Source of the DNA: JAFGFY01 sp964520425
GTDB taxonomy: Bacteria > Desulfobacterota > DSM-4660 > Desulfatiglandales > HGW-15
Length of the DNA stretch: 64,000 nt
Assembly (NCBI GenBank): GCA_964520425.1
Contig: CAZFMX010000006.1
Coordinates: 1-64,000, forward strand
Direction: 5' to 3'
The position numbers and the translations under genes are program-made. The notes below the pieces were generated by a model. The model saw only the letters and a list, made by a program, of their open reading frames with translations. It was not told the origin of the DNA and ran no database searches. Positions 1 to 7,761 of this stretch are shown here, piece by piece (position 1 is the first letter of the stretch; every line of letters begins with the position of its first letter).

Positions 1-698
1 ACTACGGCCCATATGCTGTTGGGATCCATCTTTTGACCCCATCGGTTCAGGATCAGATATCCGGGGTCCTTTCCCTGTAAAAACTGCGAACGCACAGACA
101 GGGTATAACTGTTTACTATCCCACAAACCCTGTTACTCAAGGGAACCACCCGATCCTTATCCCCTTTTCCTTGGATCAGGATAAATCCTGCATTCAGATC
201 AAGATCAGATATCTTGATGTTGCTCAACTCCGATCTCCTGATAGCCGTGTCATAAAGGACCTCTAAGATGACTCTGTTCCTGTACCCCCTGTTTGTCCGC
301 GTGTCCGGGGCGTTCATGATCTTTTGGATCTCATTAGCGGTTAAAATCGTCTTGGGCAGGCGTTTGGGCTTTTTGGGCAGCTTGATTGCCTTGCCGGGAT
401 CATTGATAAGATAATCCTGCTCCTTGAGGAATCGGGTAAAGGCCTTTATGATGCCGAGATTCTGTCCCTGTGTCCGCAGGGTCAGGAGCTTTCCCTTTGA
501 GGTCAAACGGAAGGCAAGCTCCTGTTGATACTCGTATAGGATATCACTTGTGAGATCTTCAAGATGGATTACGTTTTCCTGGTCTAAAAAAACGACCAGA
601 TCTCTAAGTCCGTACTTTGCACCTCTGATTGTATAATAAGACCGACCGAGGGCCTGAAGGTGTTTCAGGTAATGGGGGATGATCTCCTTAATCTTCAT
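1..698 (-). CDS. tyrosine recombinase (XerC/D-like), 3' part beyond window
   Basis: I translated this by eye from an ATG at 698; the frame stays open to the window edge, so at least 232 residues are present and the C-terminal catalytic end (His-x-x-Arg, Tyr) lies outside. It begins MKIKEIIPHYLKHL, an N-terminal SAM-like core-binding domain, and later shows VILEVLYDTAIRRSELSNIK, the Arg-I region typical of tyrosine recombinases. The start overlaps the end of the preceding recombinase gene by 11 nt, suggesting translational coupling. The family cuts and rejoins DNA at specific sites, so the two genes probably mobilise the element they sit on. I cannot tell whether the missing part is intact. 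Confidence 0.85.
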   Translation of the reverse strand, partial: MKIKEIIPHYLKHLQALGRSYYTIRGAKYGLRDLVVFLDQENVIHLEDLTSDILYEYQQELAFRLTSKGKLLTLRTQGQNLGIIKAFTRFLKEQDYLINDPGKAIKLPKKPKRLPKTILTANEIQKIMNAPDTRTNRGYRNRVILEVLYDTAIRRSELSNIKISDLDLNAGFILIQGKGDKDRVVPLSNRVCGIVNSYTLSVRSQFLQGKDPGYLILNRWGQKMDPNSIWAV

Positions 699-1605
699 TC
701 TCGTCTTTTACACCGGGATGGGTTTTATTATGGGTCTTTTTGACATCCACGGGCATGACCTTGGTGTAGGACTGCGTGGTCTTTAGACTCTTATGTCCCA
801 AAAGCTTTTGAACATACCGGATATCCGCTCCCTGCTGCAAAAGATGGGTGGCGCAGGTCCTTCTGAAGACATGGGGAGACACAGGTTTTTTGATCTTTGC
901 CGTGTTTCGATAGGCTTTCATAAAGGCCCGGATGCTCGCAGCCGTCACGGGAAGACCGGTCTTGAGTAAAAAAAGCCCTCTTTCCTTTGGATTCTTCTTG
1001 GCATAATAGGGCCGGATCTTTTCCATGTATTCCCTAAGATATTTGGCGGTGTTTTTGCCGATAGGAACCACCCGTTGTTTTTTGCCCTTGGCCTTTCGGA
1101 TGTAAAGGACCCGGTCCTTGAGATCCACGTGATAGACTTCAAGACTCAAAAGCTCATCAAGCCGGATGCCGGTGGAGTAGAGCACTTCCATAATAGCCCG
1201 GTCCCGGATATGGATTTTTAAGGATAGATTGGGTTGATTAAAAAGGCCCTTGATCTCCGCCACAGTAAGGACTGTGCCTATTTTCCGGTTTTTTCTGGAT
1301 GTCTCCACAATCCCTTCCGTGGGATTGATCAAAAGCTTATGACTCTCTACCAGGTACTCAAACAGACGCTTTACAGGTCTGATCTTAAGGGCCTTGGTCT
1401 CCATGGCATTGGGCTCGGCCATGACGTTTGCCTGGTAATCGACTATTATTTGATTTGTCACTTTCCTCAGATCAGTGATATTGCGTTCTTCAAGATAGCG
1501 TCTGAAGAGATCCAGGTTCTTGCGGTATCCCTCGATGGTGTTCTCCGCATATCCCCGGGCCTTGAGTCGGCTCTTAAACTCGGCAATGATCACTTCAGGT
1601 TCCAT
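688..1605 (-). CDS. tyrosine recombinase / integrase
   Basis: A 305-residue protein of normal length for XerC/XerD-type recombinases. The N-terminal core-binding domain (about 1-95) starts with EFKSRLKARGYAENTIEGY. In the catalytic domain I see Arg-I in STGIRLDELL (near 147), HVFRRTCATH (His/Arg-II, near 245), LLGHKS (near 270) and the nucleophile in QSYTKV (near 280), so the active site looks complete. It is the first of two overlapping recombinase genes and lies just downstream of an iteron array and a primase gene. This suggests a self-integrating element rather than the housekeeping dif recombinase. Two tandem enzymes could also be part of a trio (RIT-type) whose third member is off-window. 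Confidence 0.93.
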   Translation of the reverse strand: MEPEVIIAEFKSRLKARGYAENTIEGYRKNLDLFRRYLEERNITDLRKVTNQIIVDYQANVMAEPNAMETKALKIRPVKRLFEYLVESHKLLINPTEGIVETSRKNRKIGTVLTVAEIKGLFNQPNLSLKIHIRDRAIMEVLYSTGIRLDELLSLEVYHVDLKDRVLYIRKAKGKKQRVVPIGKNTAKYLREYMEKIRPYYAKKNPKERGLFLLKTGLPVTAASIRAFMKAYRNTAKIKKPVSPHVFRRTCATHLLQQGADIRYVQKLLGHKSLKTTQSYTKVMPVDVKKTHNKTHPGVKDENED

Positions 1606-1643
1606 TCCCTCTTTTGGTCCTTCCCCCTGGTTTTCCCCGTATT

Positions 1644-1762
1644 CCCACCAACTAGTTGCCTTTTTTCTTTAATTGCAGGCGGTTAAGGGAAAAACCCCAA
1701 CCCACCAAGTACCCTCCAAGTTGCTAAAATACCCACCAAGTGGACCTTTTGACCCTCCAAGT
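1644..1762. repeat. iteron-like array of five 10-bp repeats
   Basis: Five copies of the motif CCC(A/T)CCAA(G/C)T lie in the same orientation at 1644-1653, 1701-1710, 1712-1721, 1732-1741 and 1753-1762. The last four start 11, 20 and 21 bp apart, close to one or two helical turns, so a bound protein would sit on one face of the helix. The array fills the gap between the primase and recombinase genes, and its last copy touches the primase stop codon. Candidate roles are a replication origin, a recombinase accessory site or an operator; the sequence alone does not decide. Confidence 0.6.
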
Positions 1763-4413
1763 TATGCGGCCTCTTTTCTCATAAGCTTTCGGATCTCGGC
1801 TACAGGCGTGAGGTTCAGGTAACACTTGTTGCTCTCTTCTGCCTGTCCCTGGTAGTTGAGGACATAGGCATACCGCTTGCCCTGAGAACCGATCTGGACC
1901 CGAAGATATTCCAGCTCTTCAAGTTGTTTAATATGGGTCTTGACCTGCCAATCGGTCCACCCGATGTGCTCCCGGATCATGCGCCTTGTAAAATAGACCT
2001 CATCAAGCGGGACCTCCTGGTTTTCCGATATCTCCTTGACCATGTTGTATATCGAGGAAAGCAGCATCCTTGAAGGCCTTGCCAGTTCATCCAGACTTTG
2101 GCCCAAGACCTCATTAGCCAGGCGGTTGGCCCGGTCGATATCTTCCAAAGTCACTTCAATGTATTCCGTGGGCTCTCCTTCCACCTCAACGGTCTGGATC
2201 TTCCTTTGATACTGGTAAAGGTAGGCAATGGCCCGGATGAGGCCGAGATATTTCTTGTGGTCTCTTCGGGTCCTTAAGGATATGCAGGGAAAGGATAGAT
2301 ATTTGCTGAAGGGATTGACCACATAAAGCGGCCTTAAAAGACGCTGTGCGGTCTGGTGTTTCCTGATGATATGATCAGACCTCTTTTTCTTGATCAGTCC
2401 TTCCAGGGTCTCGCTTTCCCGCTGCATTCTGTGGATGGCTTGGGTCATTTCAGGGGATTCGTCAATGGTGAGGAAGATAAACCGGCTTGCGGTCTCGCCT
2501 TCCAGCTCTGCTGCCGTAGTCGTAATCATCACGGCTACAGGGCCTTTGACCGTGTATTCCTCGGTCCTCATCTTGCCCGTTCCCGGATCTTTTCCCGTGG
2601 CCGCTACCGTGATCTTTTTGGAGGACTGGATATTGCGGATGGAGTAGGCCGCCCCTCCCATGCCTTCCTCTTCCTCAATGGCAAGGATCTTGTGAACCAG
2701 GGAGTCTTCTTCCTTATAGAAAAGGGCCTGGTCCGTAACTCTGGTATACTTGACAAAGTCCTCATCAGGCACAAGGGATAATATGGCGTCCTGAAGCGTG
2801 GACTTGCCTGCAGCACTTCGGGATTGGATGAGAACGGACAGAGGCTCTTCAAGCTTCCGGGATACGGCGGATAAATACCCCACGAGCTTATTGGTCTTTT
2901 CACCGGTGACACCCAGGGTCTTAAGATCATCGAGGATCTCAGAAAAAATCTCAGGGTTTTTCAAAAAGGTAATGGCCTCTTTCTTTTCCGCTTCGCTCAT
3001 TACCGGTTTAACGCTGTTTTCTTGCTTCGGCCTAAAGCCTTCCACCAGGGACAGGATCTTGGAGATATCTTCCTTTATCAGGTCTTCGGATTCTTCAAAC
3101 AGGTCTGCGCAGAGCTTACAGAACCATGCCCTTGACCGGGAGGAGTAAAGGTCTATGGTGGTGAGTTCAAAAGGAAGGGTCCCGCCAAGGTCCTTTGACG
3201 CCTTGATAGTCACTTTAAGCTGTGTGTCCCCTCTCTGGATGCCCTTGATCTCATATTGACGCTCTGCATAGGCCACCTCAAAGCCTTGCTTGGTCTCGTG
3301 GTAAAAGCTCTGTTTCCGTTTGCTGATCTTGTCGGATTGTTCCAGAGAATCGGGGTTTGATTCTCTCAGAAGCCTTTCAAACTCTTCGGGCGTATGTCGT
3401 TTAAAAAAGATGTTCACATCTTTTACGGGGAGAGTGACCATATGCGGGATAATCCCTTTTTCTTTTAACCGCATGGCCGCGGCCTCTGCGCCCTTGTTGC
3501 CGGATTCGTCCGCATCAAAGACAAGGTAGACCTCCTTTACCCTTCGATCAAAGAGAGAAAGGTGATCATCCAAAAGACCGTTGACGCCGTAGACAGGGAT
3601 CACATTCTTAAAGCCCTGGTCGTACAGGGTCAAGGCGTCTATGATGGATTCGGTCAGTATGATACTTTGAGACCGTTTCACAGCTTGGCGGTTCACGAGA
3701 CCTGACCGGGGACCGGGAAGGTAGAGGTGTTTTACTTCGTTTTCTTCATCAATGTTCCGGCCATAGAGATTCCGGACAGCGCCTTTTTGATCGTACAAAG
3801 GAAACACCACGCAGTTATAAAAGATCTCATGGCCTTTGGCGTTCAGGATTCCCATCCTTTTTAAGGCCTGGAGGATCTCTTCCTCTTCGGGGAGAGTTTC
3901 TAAAAGATTGCCGTTAACATATCCCACTCCAAAGTCTTTAAAAGTCTGATGGTCCGTGATGCCCCGTTCTTCTTTCAGGTAGCGGAGTCCTCGGCCGTCT
4001 TCATTAAAACTGTGTTGGTAGTATGAAAGAACTTTGCTTAAAAGCTTCAGTTCTTTCACGGCTAAAGGCGCAGCCGCCGTCGCTCGGCTATGGCGAGCCA
4101 AGGGGCGCACGGCACAAGGTTCTTTGACGGGCCTTTTAAAACCATTGTCGCTAAGACGTTTGACGGCCTCTTTAAAATCCACCTTGTCAAACATCTCCAC
4201 AAAGCGGATTACATCACCGCCGGCACTGCAGCCGAAGCATTGCCATAGGTTGGTTGAAGGATTTATGGAAAGGGATGGGTTGGTGTCTTCGTGGAAGGGG
4301 CAAAGGCCCTTATAGCTCTTGCCGTTCTTTTTAAGTGGGATGCCCTTGGATTGGATCAGGGCCACAAGGTCAATGTCTCTTTTTATGGACTCGATCTTTT
4401 CTTTTTCTACCAT
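1762..4413 (-). CDS. mobile-element DNA primase-helicase (CHC2 + Toprim + P-loop)
   Basis: A large replication protein of about 883 residues from the chosen start. It opens with a CHC2 zinc finger (CPFHED followed about 18 residues later by CFGC), then a Toprim catalytic region with TESIIDALTLYDQG and VFDADESGNKGAEAA. The second half has a Walker A-like SRSAAGKST and an acidic Walker B-like ILAIEEEEG, consistent with a helicase/ATPase domain, and ends in a winged-helix-like segment. I prefer the ATG at 4413 because AAGGAG lies just upstream; an in-frame ATG at 4464 would add 17 residues. Primases of this form are typical of phages and integrative elements, and it sits beside iterons and recombinases. 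It would prime and unwind the element's own DNA. Confidence 0.85.
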   Translation of the reverse strand: MVEKEKIESIKRDIDLVALIQSKGIPLKKNGKSYKGLCPFHEDTNPSLSINPSTNLWQCFGCSAGGDVIRFVEMFDKVDFKEAVKRLSDNGFKRPVKEPCAVRPLARHSRATAAAPLAVKELKLLSKVLSYYQHSFNEDGRGLRYLKEERGITDHQTFKDFGVGYVNGNLLETLPEEEEILQALKRMGILNAKGHEIFYNCVVFPLYDQKGAVRNLYGRNIDEENEVKHLYLPGPRSGLVNRQAVKRSQSIILTESIIDALTLYDQGFKNVIPVYGVNGLLDDHLSLFDRRVKEVYLVFDADESGNKGAEAAAMRLKEKGIIPHMVTLPVKDVNIFFKRHTPEEFERLLRESNPDSLEQSDKISKRKQSFYHETKQGFEVAYAERQYEIKGIQRGDTQLKVTIKASKDLGGTLPFELTTIDLYSSRSRAWFCKLCADLFEESEDLIKEDISKILSLVEGFRPKQENSVKPVMSEAEKKEAITFLKNPEIFSEILDDLKTLGVTGEKTNKLVGYLSAVSRKLEEPLSVLIQSRSAAGKSTLQDAILSLVPDEDFVKYTRVTDQALFYKEEDSLVHKILAIEEEEGMGGAAYSIRNIQSSKKITVAATGKDPGTGKMRTEEYTVKGPVAVMITTTAAELEGETASRFIFLTIDESPEMTQAIHRMQRESETLEGLIKKKRSDHIIRKHQTAQRLLRPLYVVNPFSKYLSFPCISLRTRRDHKKYLGLIRAIAYLYQYQRKIQTVEVEGEPTEYIEVTLEDIDRANRLANEVLGQSLDELARPSRMLLSSIYNMVKEISENQEVPLDEVYFTRRMIREHIGWTDWQVKTHIKQLEELEYLRVQIGSQGKRYAYVLNYQGQAEESNKCYLNLTPVAEIRKLMRKEAA

Positions 4414-4711
4414 ATCTCGCTCCTTCTCTAGCCACGGCATAGCCGGAAGACGAAGCCGGGCCATCTTCTCTGAGTTTGTTAAAGAGGATGTCTCTCAAGT
4501 GATTCAGGGACTCGCGGAACTGCAAAGGGTTCACCAGGGCTTGGCCGCTTCGATACTCCCTATCAAGTTGGTTGAGACCCTCGCCCTGGATCAGGAACGT
4601 GGCAACCTTTTTGCCATTGCCGTCCATCCTGATCCCGCACAGATCTCCTCCATTGCAAAGGAAAAACGCCCCGCGGAAGATATCCGTGATCTCAAAGACA
4701 TGCTTATTCAT
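4370..4711 (-). CDS. small DUF5659-like protein of unknown function
   Basis: A 113-residue protein starting MNKHVFEITDIFRGAFFLCN. The ATG at 4711 is preceded by a strong AGGAGG at good distance; a GTG three codons earlier overlaps that ribosome-binding site and is less likely. Its 3' end overlaps the primase start by about 44 nt in another frame, so the two are probably co-transcribed and translationally coupled. The pattern (a short fold that recognises a value and compares it, with a later NPLQFRESLNHLRDILF helix) reminds me of DUF5659 proteins found beside element primases, but this is a weak match by memory. No catalytic motif is visible; the C-terminus is basic. Confidence 0.55.
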   Translation of the reverse strand: MNKHVFEITDIFRGAFFLCNGGDLCGIRMDGNGKKVATFLIQGEGLNQLDREYRSGQALVNPLQFRESLNHLRDILFNKLREDGPASSSGYAVAREGARYGRKRKDRVHKKRH

Positions 4712-5012
4712 TCGATTCACCTCCTTTCTCCCACCAAAAGCGGGATTGATATTTTCAAGGAGTTTTGATAGAAAAAGAAAGCCGTCTCAGAGGGGCTTCC
4801 CCTCTGGGATAGGTTCCCTGGCCATCAACTCGGGCACCTCCAATGCTTCCTGATTGATGGCCTTTTTTCGGCCCAAAAACCTCCCCTCTCAAAAACCTGT
4901 CAAGTAAAAAATTATATTAAATTGGCTTTTTTAATGGTTTCAAACTATATAGTGTGATACTATATTTGTCAAGGCCTAAATCAAAGATATTTTAAAAACC
5001 GGGTGTATAACT
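4712..5012. promoter_or_regulatory. divergent control region with operator-like inverted repeat and promoter
   Basis: This gap separates the minus-strand primase operon from the plus-strand regulator operon. It contains a 7-5-7 inverted repeat, ATATAGT gtgat ACTATAT, at 4947-4965, which partly overlaps the palindrome ACTATATAGT at 4944-4953. Directly after it is a plausible sigma-70 promoter for the HTH gene: TTGTCA at 4966-4971, 16 nt, TATTTT at 4988-4993. The operator would therefore touch the -35 element, the usual layout for autorepression by an XRE-type regulator. Two further hairpins lie closer to the primase side: an 8-bp stem at 4788-4806, and GGCCATCAA/TTGATGGCC (4820-4862) followed by six T, which could terminate plus-strand transcripts. 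Confidence 0.5.
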
Positions 5013-5405
5013 ATGTCCGTTATGGCACGGAAGTCTAAATTTAATTTACCGACCCTGGATACAGGGAAAGAAACCTTCGGGCAGAGACTTGCCAGAATAA
5101 GGAAGGAGAAAGGGTACACCCAGGTTGAACTGGCGGAGAGGATGGGCATTATCCAGGTGCTTATCTCAGATTATGAGCGCGATAAGCTACGGCCCTATCA
5201 TGATATGGTCGCACGTTTCGCAAAGGCCATGGATGTCACCGCCGATGAACTTTTGGGTCTTAAAGCTCCCAAGGGCAAAGGAGACGCTCCAAGTCTAAAA
5301 ATCCTTCGTAGAGCAAAAAAAATAGAGGCTTTGCCGCCAAATCAACAAAAAGTCCTGCTTAAAAACATAGACATGTTCCTCAAGGGTGCAGAAAAGCCAT
5401 ATTAA
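5013..5405 (+). CDS. XRE-family HTH transcriptional regulator
   Basis: A 130-residue DNA-binding protein. Residues about 22-77 form a classic lambda-repressor-like helix-turn-helix, with RLARIRKEKGYTQVELAERM, a recognition helix in IIQVLISDYERD, and the closing VTADELLGL. The C-terminal 45 residues are basic and helical. It is the first gene of a three-gene operon: the next gene starts 17 nt after its stop. It has an operator-like inverted repeat and a promoter directly upstream, so it probably represses its own operon. Such regulators often guard toxic or defence cargo genes. The start at 5013 is chosen on a weak GGGTG; an ATG at 5022 is also possible. Confidence 0.85.
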   Translation: MSVMARKSKFNLPTLDTGKETFGQRLARIRKEKGYTQVELAERMGIIQVLISDYERDKLRPYHDMVARFAKAMDVTADELLGLKAPKGKGDAPSLKILRRAKKIEALPPNQQKVLLKNIDMFLKGAEKPY

Positions 5406-5422
5406 TGTCGTGAGGTCTATAA

Positions 5423-6544
5423 ATGGCCCAAGAAGTGGAAGGTTTCTTTGATAAACAAACAGAGGCGTCAAAACTCAAAGCCGACATCGTCTCTAAATAT
5501 TTCTCATCCTGGGCCAATGTAATAGCTTCTCAAAATTTTGAGAAAATAGCATACCTGGACCTTTTTTCCGGGCCAGGCCGATATGAGGACGGAAACCCAT
5601 CGACGCCACTCCTTGTTATTGATAACGCAATTAATCATTTCAATAAAAAAGTGCCACAGAAGGTAGAGTTAATATTCAATGATGGTGAGACAAAATTTGT
5701 CCAAGCTCTTGAAGATGAGCTTAAAAAGATCTCGGATATTAATAAACTGCGCTTTAAACCAGCGTCTTATAACGAACAAATCGATGAAAAAATTATTAAA
5801 AAGTATGAGAACATGACTCACCCCACCCTTTCATTTATTGATCCTTGCGGATATAAGGGGCTTTCTTTAAATCTAATCAGGGCATTGGTAAAAGGTTGGG
5901 GATGTGATTGCATTTTCTTTTTCAACTACCGACGTATTAACGCAGGTATTGACAACCCCTCATTGAAAAAACCTATAAATTTAGTGTTTACAAAGGACAT
6001 TTTGAATGAGTTACGCCAAAGTGTTTCTCGGAAAACGCCCTATGAACGGGAGGCTATAATTCTAAATAAATTGAAGACTGTCTTCAAGGATTGGGGAATG
6101 GAGTATGTGTTGCCTTTCCCTTTTAAGAATGAAACGGGGGCACGGACTTCCCATTACTTGATCTTTGTGACAAAGAATATCCTCGGATACAATATTATGA
6201 AAGACATAATGGGGCGTTGCAGCTCTTCTCACATCCAAGATGTCCCCTCATTCGAGTATAATCCGGCAGCAACCTTAGATGATCCGCAACTTCCTTTGTT
6301 TAAAAAGGAGCCTCTAGAAGAGCTAAAAAAAATGCTTATGGACGATTTCGAAGGAAGGACGAGGACAATGAATGATATTTATGAACAACACAATATTGAC
6401 AAACCATATCTTAAAAAGAACTATAAAGCTGTTCTTTTGGACTTGGAAAAAGAAGATAAGATAAAAACGAATCGGAGTGAAAGGAAAGCCAGGAAAGGAA
6501 CATTTCCTGAGGACATGATGGTTACGTTCTCAAAAAAAGAATAG
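5423..6544 (+). CDS. tcmP: three-Cys-motif partner protein TcmP
   Basis: A 373-residue protein that matches the TcmP family in length, motifs and neighbour. It carries AYLDLFSGPGRYEDG near residues 41-55, resembling the SAM-binding motif I of methyltransferases, and SFIDPCGYKG near 135, in the place of the catalytic D-P-x-x motif of amino-methyltransferases. The C-terminal ~90 residues look like a winged helix followed by a lysine/arginine-rich tail. These proteins occur next to Gp37/Gp68 three-Cys proteins, as here (10-nt gap), but their reaction is not established. A SAM-dependent or nucleic-acid role is inference from the motifs. The gene is visibly A/T-richer than the primase gene, consistent with cargo acquired separately. 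Confidence 0.85.
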   Translation: MAQEVEGFFDKQTEASKLKADIVSKYFSSWANVIASQNFEKIAYLDLFSGPGRYEDGNPSTPLLVIDNAINHFNKKVPQKVELIFNDGETKFVQALEDELKKISDINKLRFKPASYNEQIDEKIIKKYENMTHPTLSFIDPCGYKGLSLNLIRALVKGWGCDCIFFFNYRRINAGIDNPSLKKPINLVFTKDILNELRQSVSRKTPYEREAIILNKLKTVFKDWGMEYVLPFPFKNETGARTSHYLIFVTKNILGYNIMKDIMGRCSSSHIQDVPSFEYNPAATLDDPQLPLFKKEPLEELKKMLMDDFEGRTRTMNDIYEQHNIDKPYLKKNYKAVLLDLEKEDKIKTNRSERKARKGTFPEDMMVTFSKKE

Positions 6545-6554
6545 GCGGTGCATT

Positions 6555-7322
6555 ATGTCTACAAAAATAGAATGGGTTACTAACTTAGATGGAAGTAAGG
6601 GGAAGACCTGGAACCCTATAACAGGATGTTCAAAGATCAGCAGGGGTTGTAAGTATTGCTATGCTGAACGCATGGCTAAACGATTGGCAGGAAGGCATGG
6701 TTACCCAAAAGATGAACCGTTCAGGGTTACTTTGCATAGAGATCGAGTTTATCAACCTCTGGCATGGAAAAAACCTCTTATGATTTTCCTTTGCAGTATG
6801 AGCGATTTTTTCCATGATGACATTCCTGATGATTATATCCTTCAGATCCTTGATGTTATAAAAAAGAGCCAACATCATACTTTCCAGGTCCTTACTAAAA
6901 GATCAGAACGGATGCTGGAGATAAGCAGAAAAATAAAAAAGTGGCCTGATAATGTATGGCTCGGGGTCACAGTCGAGGCAAAGGAGTATAAACAAAGGAT
7001 CAACCATTTGAGAAAAGCTAATGCTCAGATTAGATTTCTTTCATGTGAACCTTTGTTAGATGACTTGGGAGAGTTAAAGCTTGAAGAAATAGACTGGGTT
7101 ATTGTGGGGGGAGAATCAGGTCCGGGATCAAGATTAATGAGGCAGGATTGGGTTGTCAACATACGAGATCAATGCATTGAAAAAGATGTGCCATATTTTT
7201 TCAAACAATGGGGAGGAGTAAATAAAAAGAAAGCAGGCAGAAAGCTGGAAGGCAAGGAATGGAACCAAATGCCAAAGATCGACAGATCTGTTGATTATGA
7301 TCAGCTACGCTTAGCCATTTGA
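6555..7322 (+). CDS. Gp37/Gp68 (DUF5131) three-Cys-motif protein
   Basis: A 255-residue member of the phage Gp37/Gp68 family. The signature is TWNPITGCSKISRGCKYCYAE, with cysteines at 25, 32 and 35 (C-x6-C-x2-C). This resembles, but is spaced differently from, the CxxxCxxC of radical-SAM enzymes. Later conserved pieces include FLCSMSDFFHDDIP, FQVLTKRSERM, NVWLGVTVE, FLSCEPLL, WVIVGGESGPGSR and PYFFKQWGG, which match the family along its length. A metal- or Fe-S-dependent activity on a nucleic-acid or phage component is a reasonable inference, not a known fact. It is the last gene of the regulator-TcmP-DUF5131 operon, 10 nt after tcmP. Confidence 0.88.
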   Translation: MSTKIEWVTNLDGSKGKTWNPITGCSKISRGCKYCYAERMAKRLAGRHGYPKDEPFRVTLHRDRVYQPLAWKKPLMIFLCSMSDFFHDDIPDDYILQILDVIKKSQHHTFQVLTKRSERMLEISRKIKKWPDNVWLGVTVEAKEYKQRINHLRKANAQIRFLSCEPLLDDLGELKLEEIDWVIVGGESGPGSRLMRQDWVVNIRDQCIEKDVPYFFKQWGGVNKKKAGRKLEGKEWNQMPKIDRSVDYDQLRLAI

Positions 7323-7697
7323 GAATAAGACACGGTGCGTCTGCCTGCTCGGCCTTCAAACGCCTTCGCCGTTTTCCGGTCCCTGCGCTGACAGCCGGTC
7401 TGCATTTTATTGGAATAGAAAGCGGTGGGTCTTTGGTTGCGGGCTTCAAACCCTCCGGGTTTTCCACTGCCGCCCCCTTCAGCCCAACTTTATTTTAATC
7501 CGCTCTCTTCGTTCGCTCAACAGGCCCGCCGGCCATGGGGTTTCTTTGGATGATCGGATAATCCACGTTATGTAATCGGTTAAGCAAAAAAACGCGCCAG
7601 CTAAAAACCAAGCTGTCACGCCTTTTGCACCCTCTTACATAACGCAGCACGATTATCCAACACCAAAAAAACCAACACCCCCCAACCACCCGCCCCC
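7323..7697. other. non-coding spacer between cargo operon and Rhs operon
   Basis: About 375 nt with no convincing gene. Short open frames exist on the minus strand (7201-7467, 7495-7689), but they lack ribosome-binding sites and have odd amino-acid use. The spacer is C/T-rich on this strand, and its right half holds a long bulged inverted repeat listed separately. It may mark the boundary of the mobile element. Confidence 0.5.
7556..7658. repeat. long bulged inverted repeat, attC-like
   Basis: Nested arms can be read directly: GGATAAT (7556-7562) with ATTATCC (7652-7658); CGTTATGTAA (7566-7575) with TTACATAACG (7635-7644); GCAAAA (7584-7589) with TTTTGC (7623-7628); and short inner GCG/CGC and AGCT/AGCT arms around 7592-7620. 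The gaps between arms are unequal on the two sides, giving a 103-nt hairpin with bulges. Length, paired outer and inner boxes and asymmetric spacers resemble integron attC sites. However, the outer boxes end AAT/ATT instead of the conserved AAC/GTT, so it is not a canonical attC. Confidence 0.45.
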
Positions 7698-7736
7698 TAA
7701 AAAATGAAAAAGGCAGTTAAACAATAAAACTGCCTT
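7698..7736 (-). terminator. rho-independent terminator of the Rhs operon
   Basis: Read on the minus strand, a 9-bp stem (AAGGCAGTT with AACTGCCTT, arms at 7728-7736 and 7710-7718, 9-nt loop) is followed by a U-rich run templated by 7698-7709. It lies just past the stop of the last gene of the operon at 7762. Confidence 0.8.
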
Positions 7737-7761
7737 CTTCAATCTTGTCCGTTTTTATTCT

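Noticed and set aside
1234..1686. 150-residue plus-strand open frame over the recombinase gene
   Set aside because: It is antisense to a complete tyrosine recombinase with catalytic motifs.
7495..7689. 64-residue minus-strand open frame over the attC-like hairpin
   Set aside because: It is rich in Trp, Cys and Arg, without a ribosome-binding site, and spans the inverted repeat.
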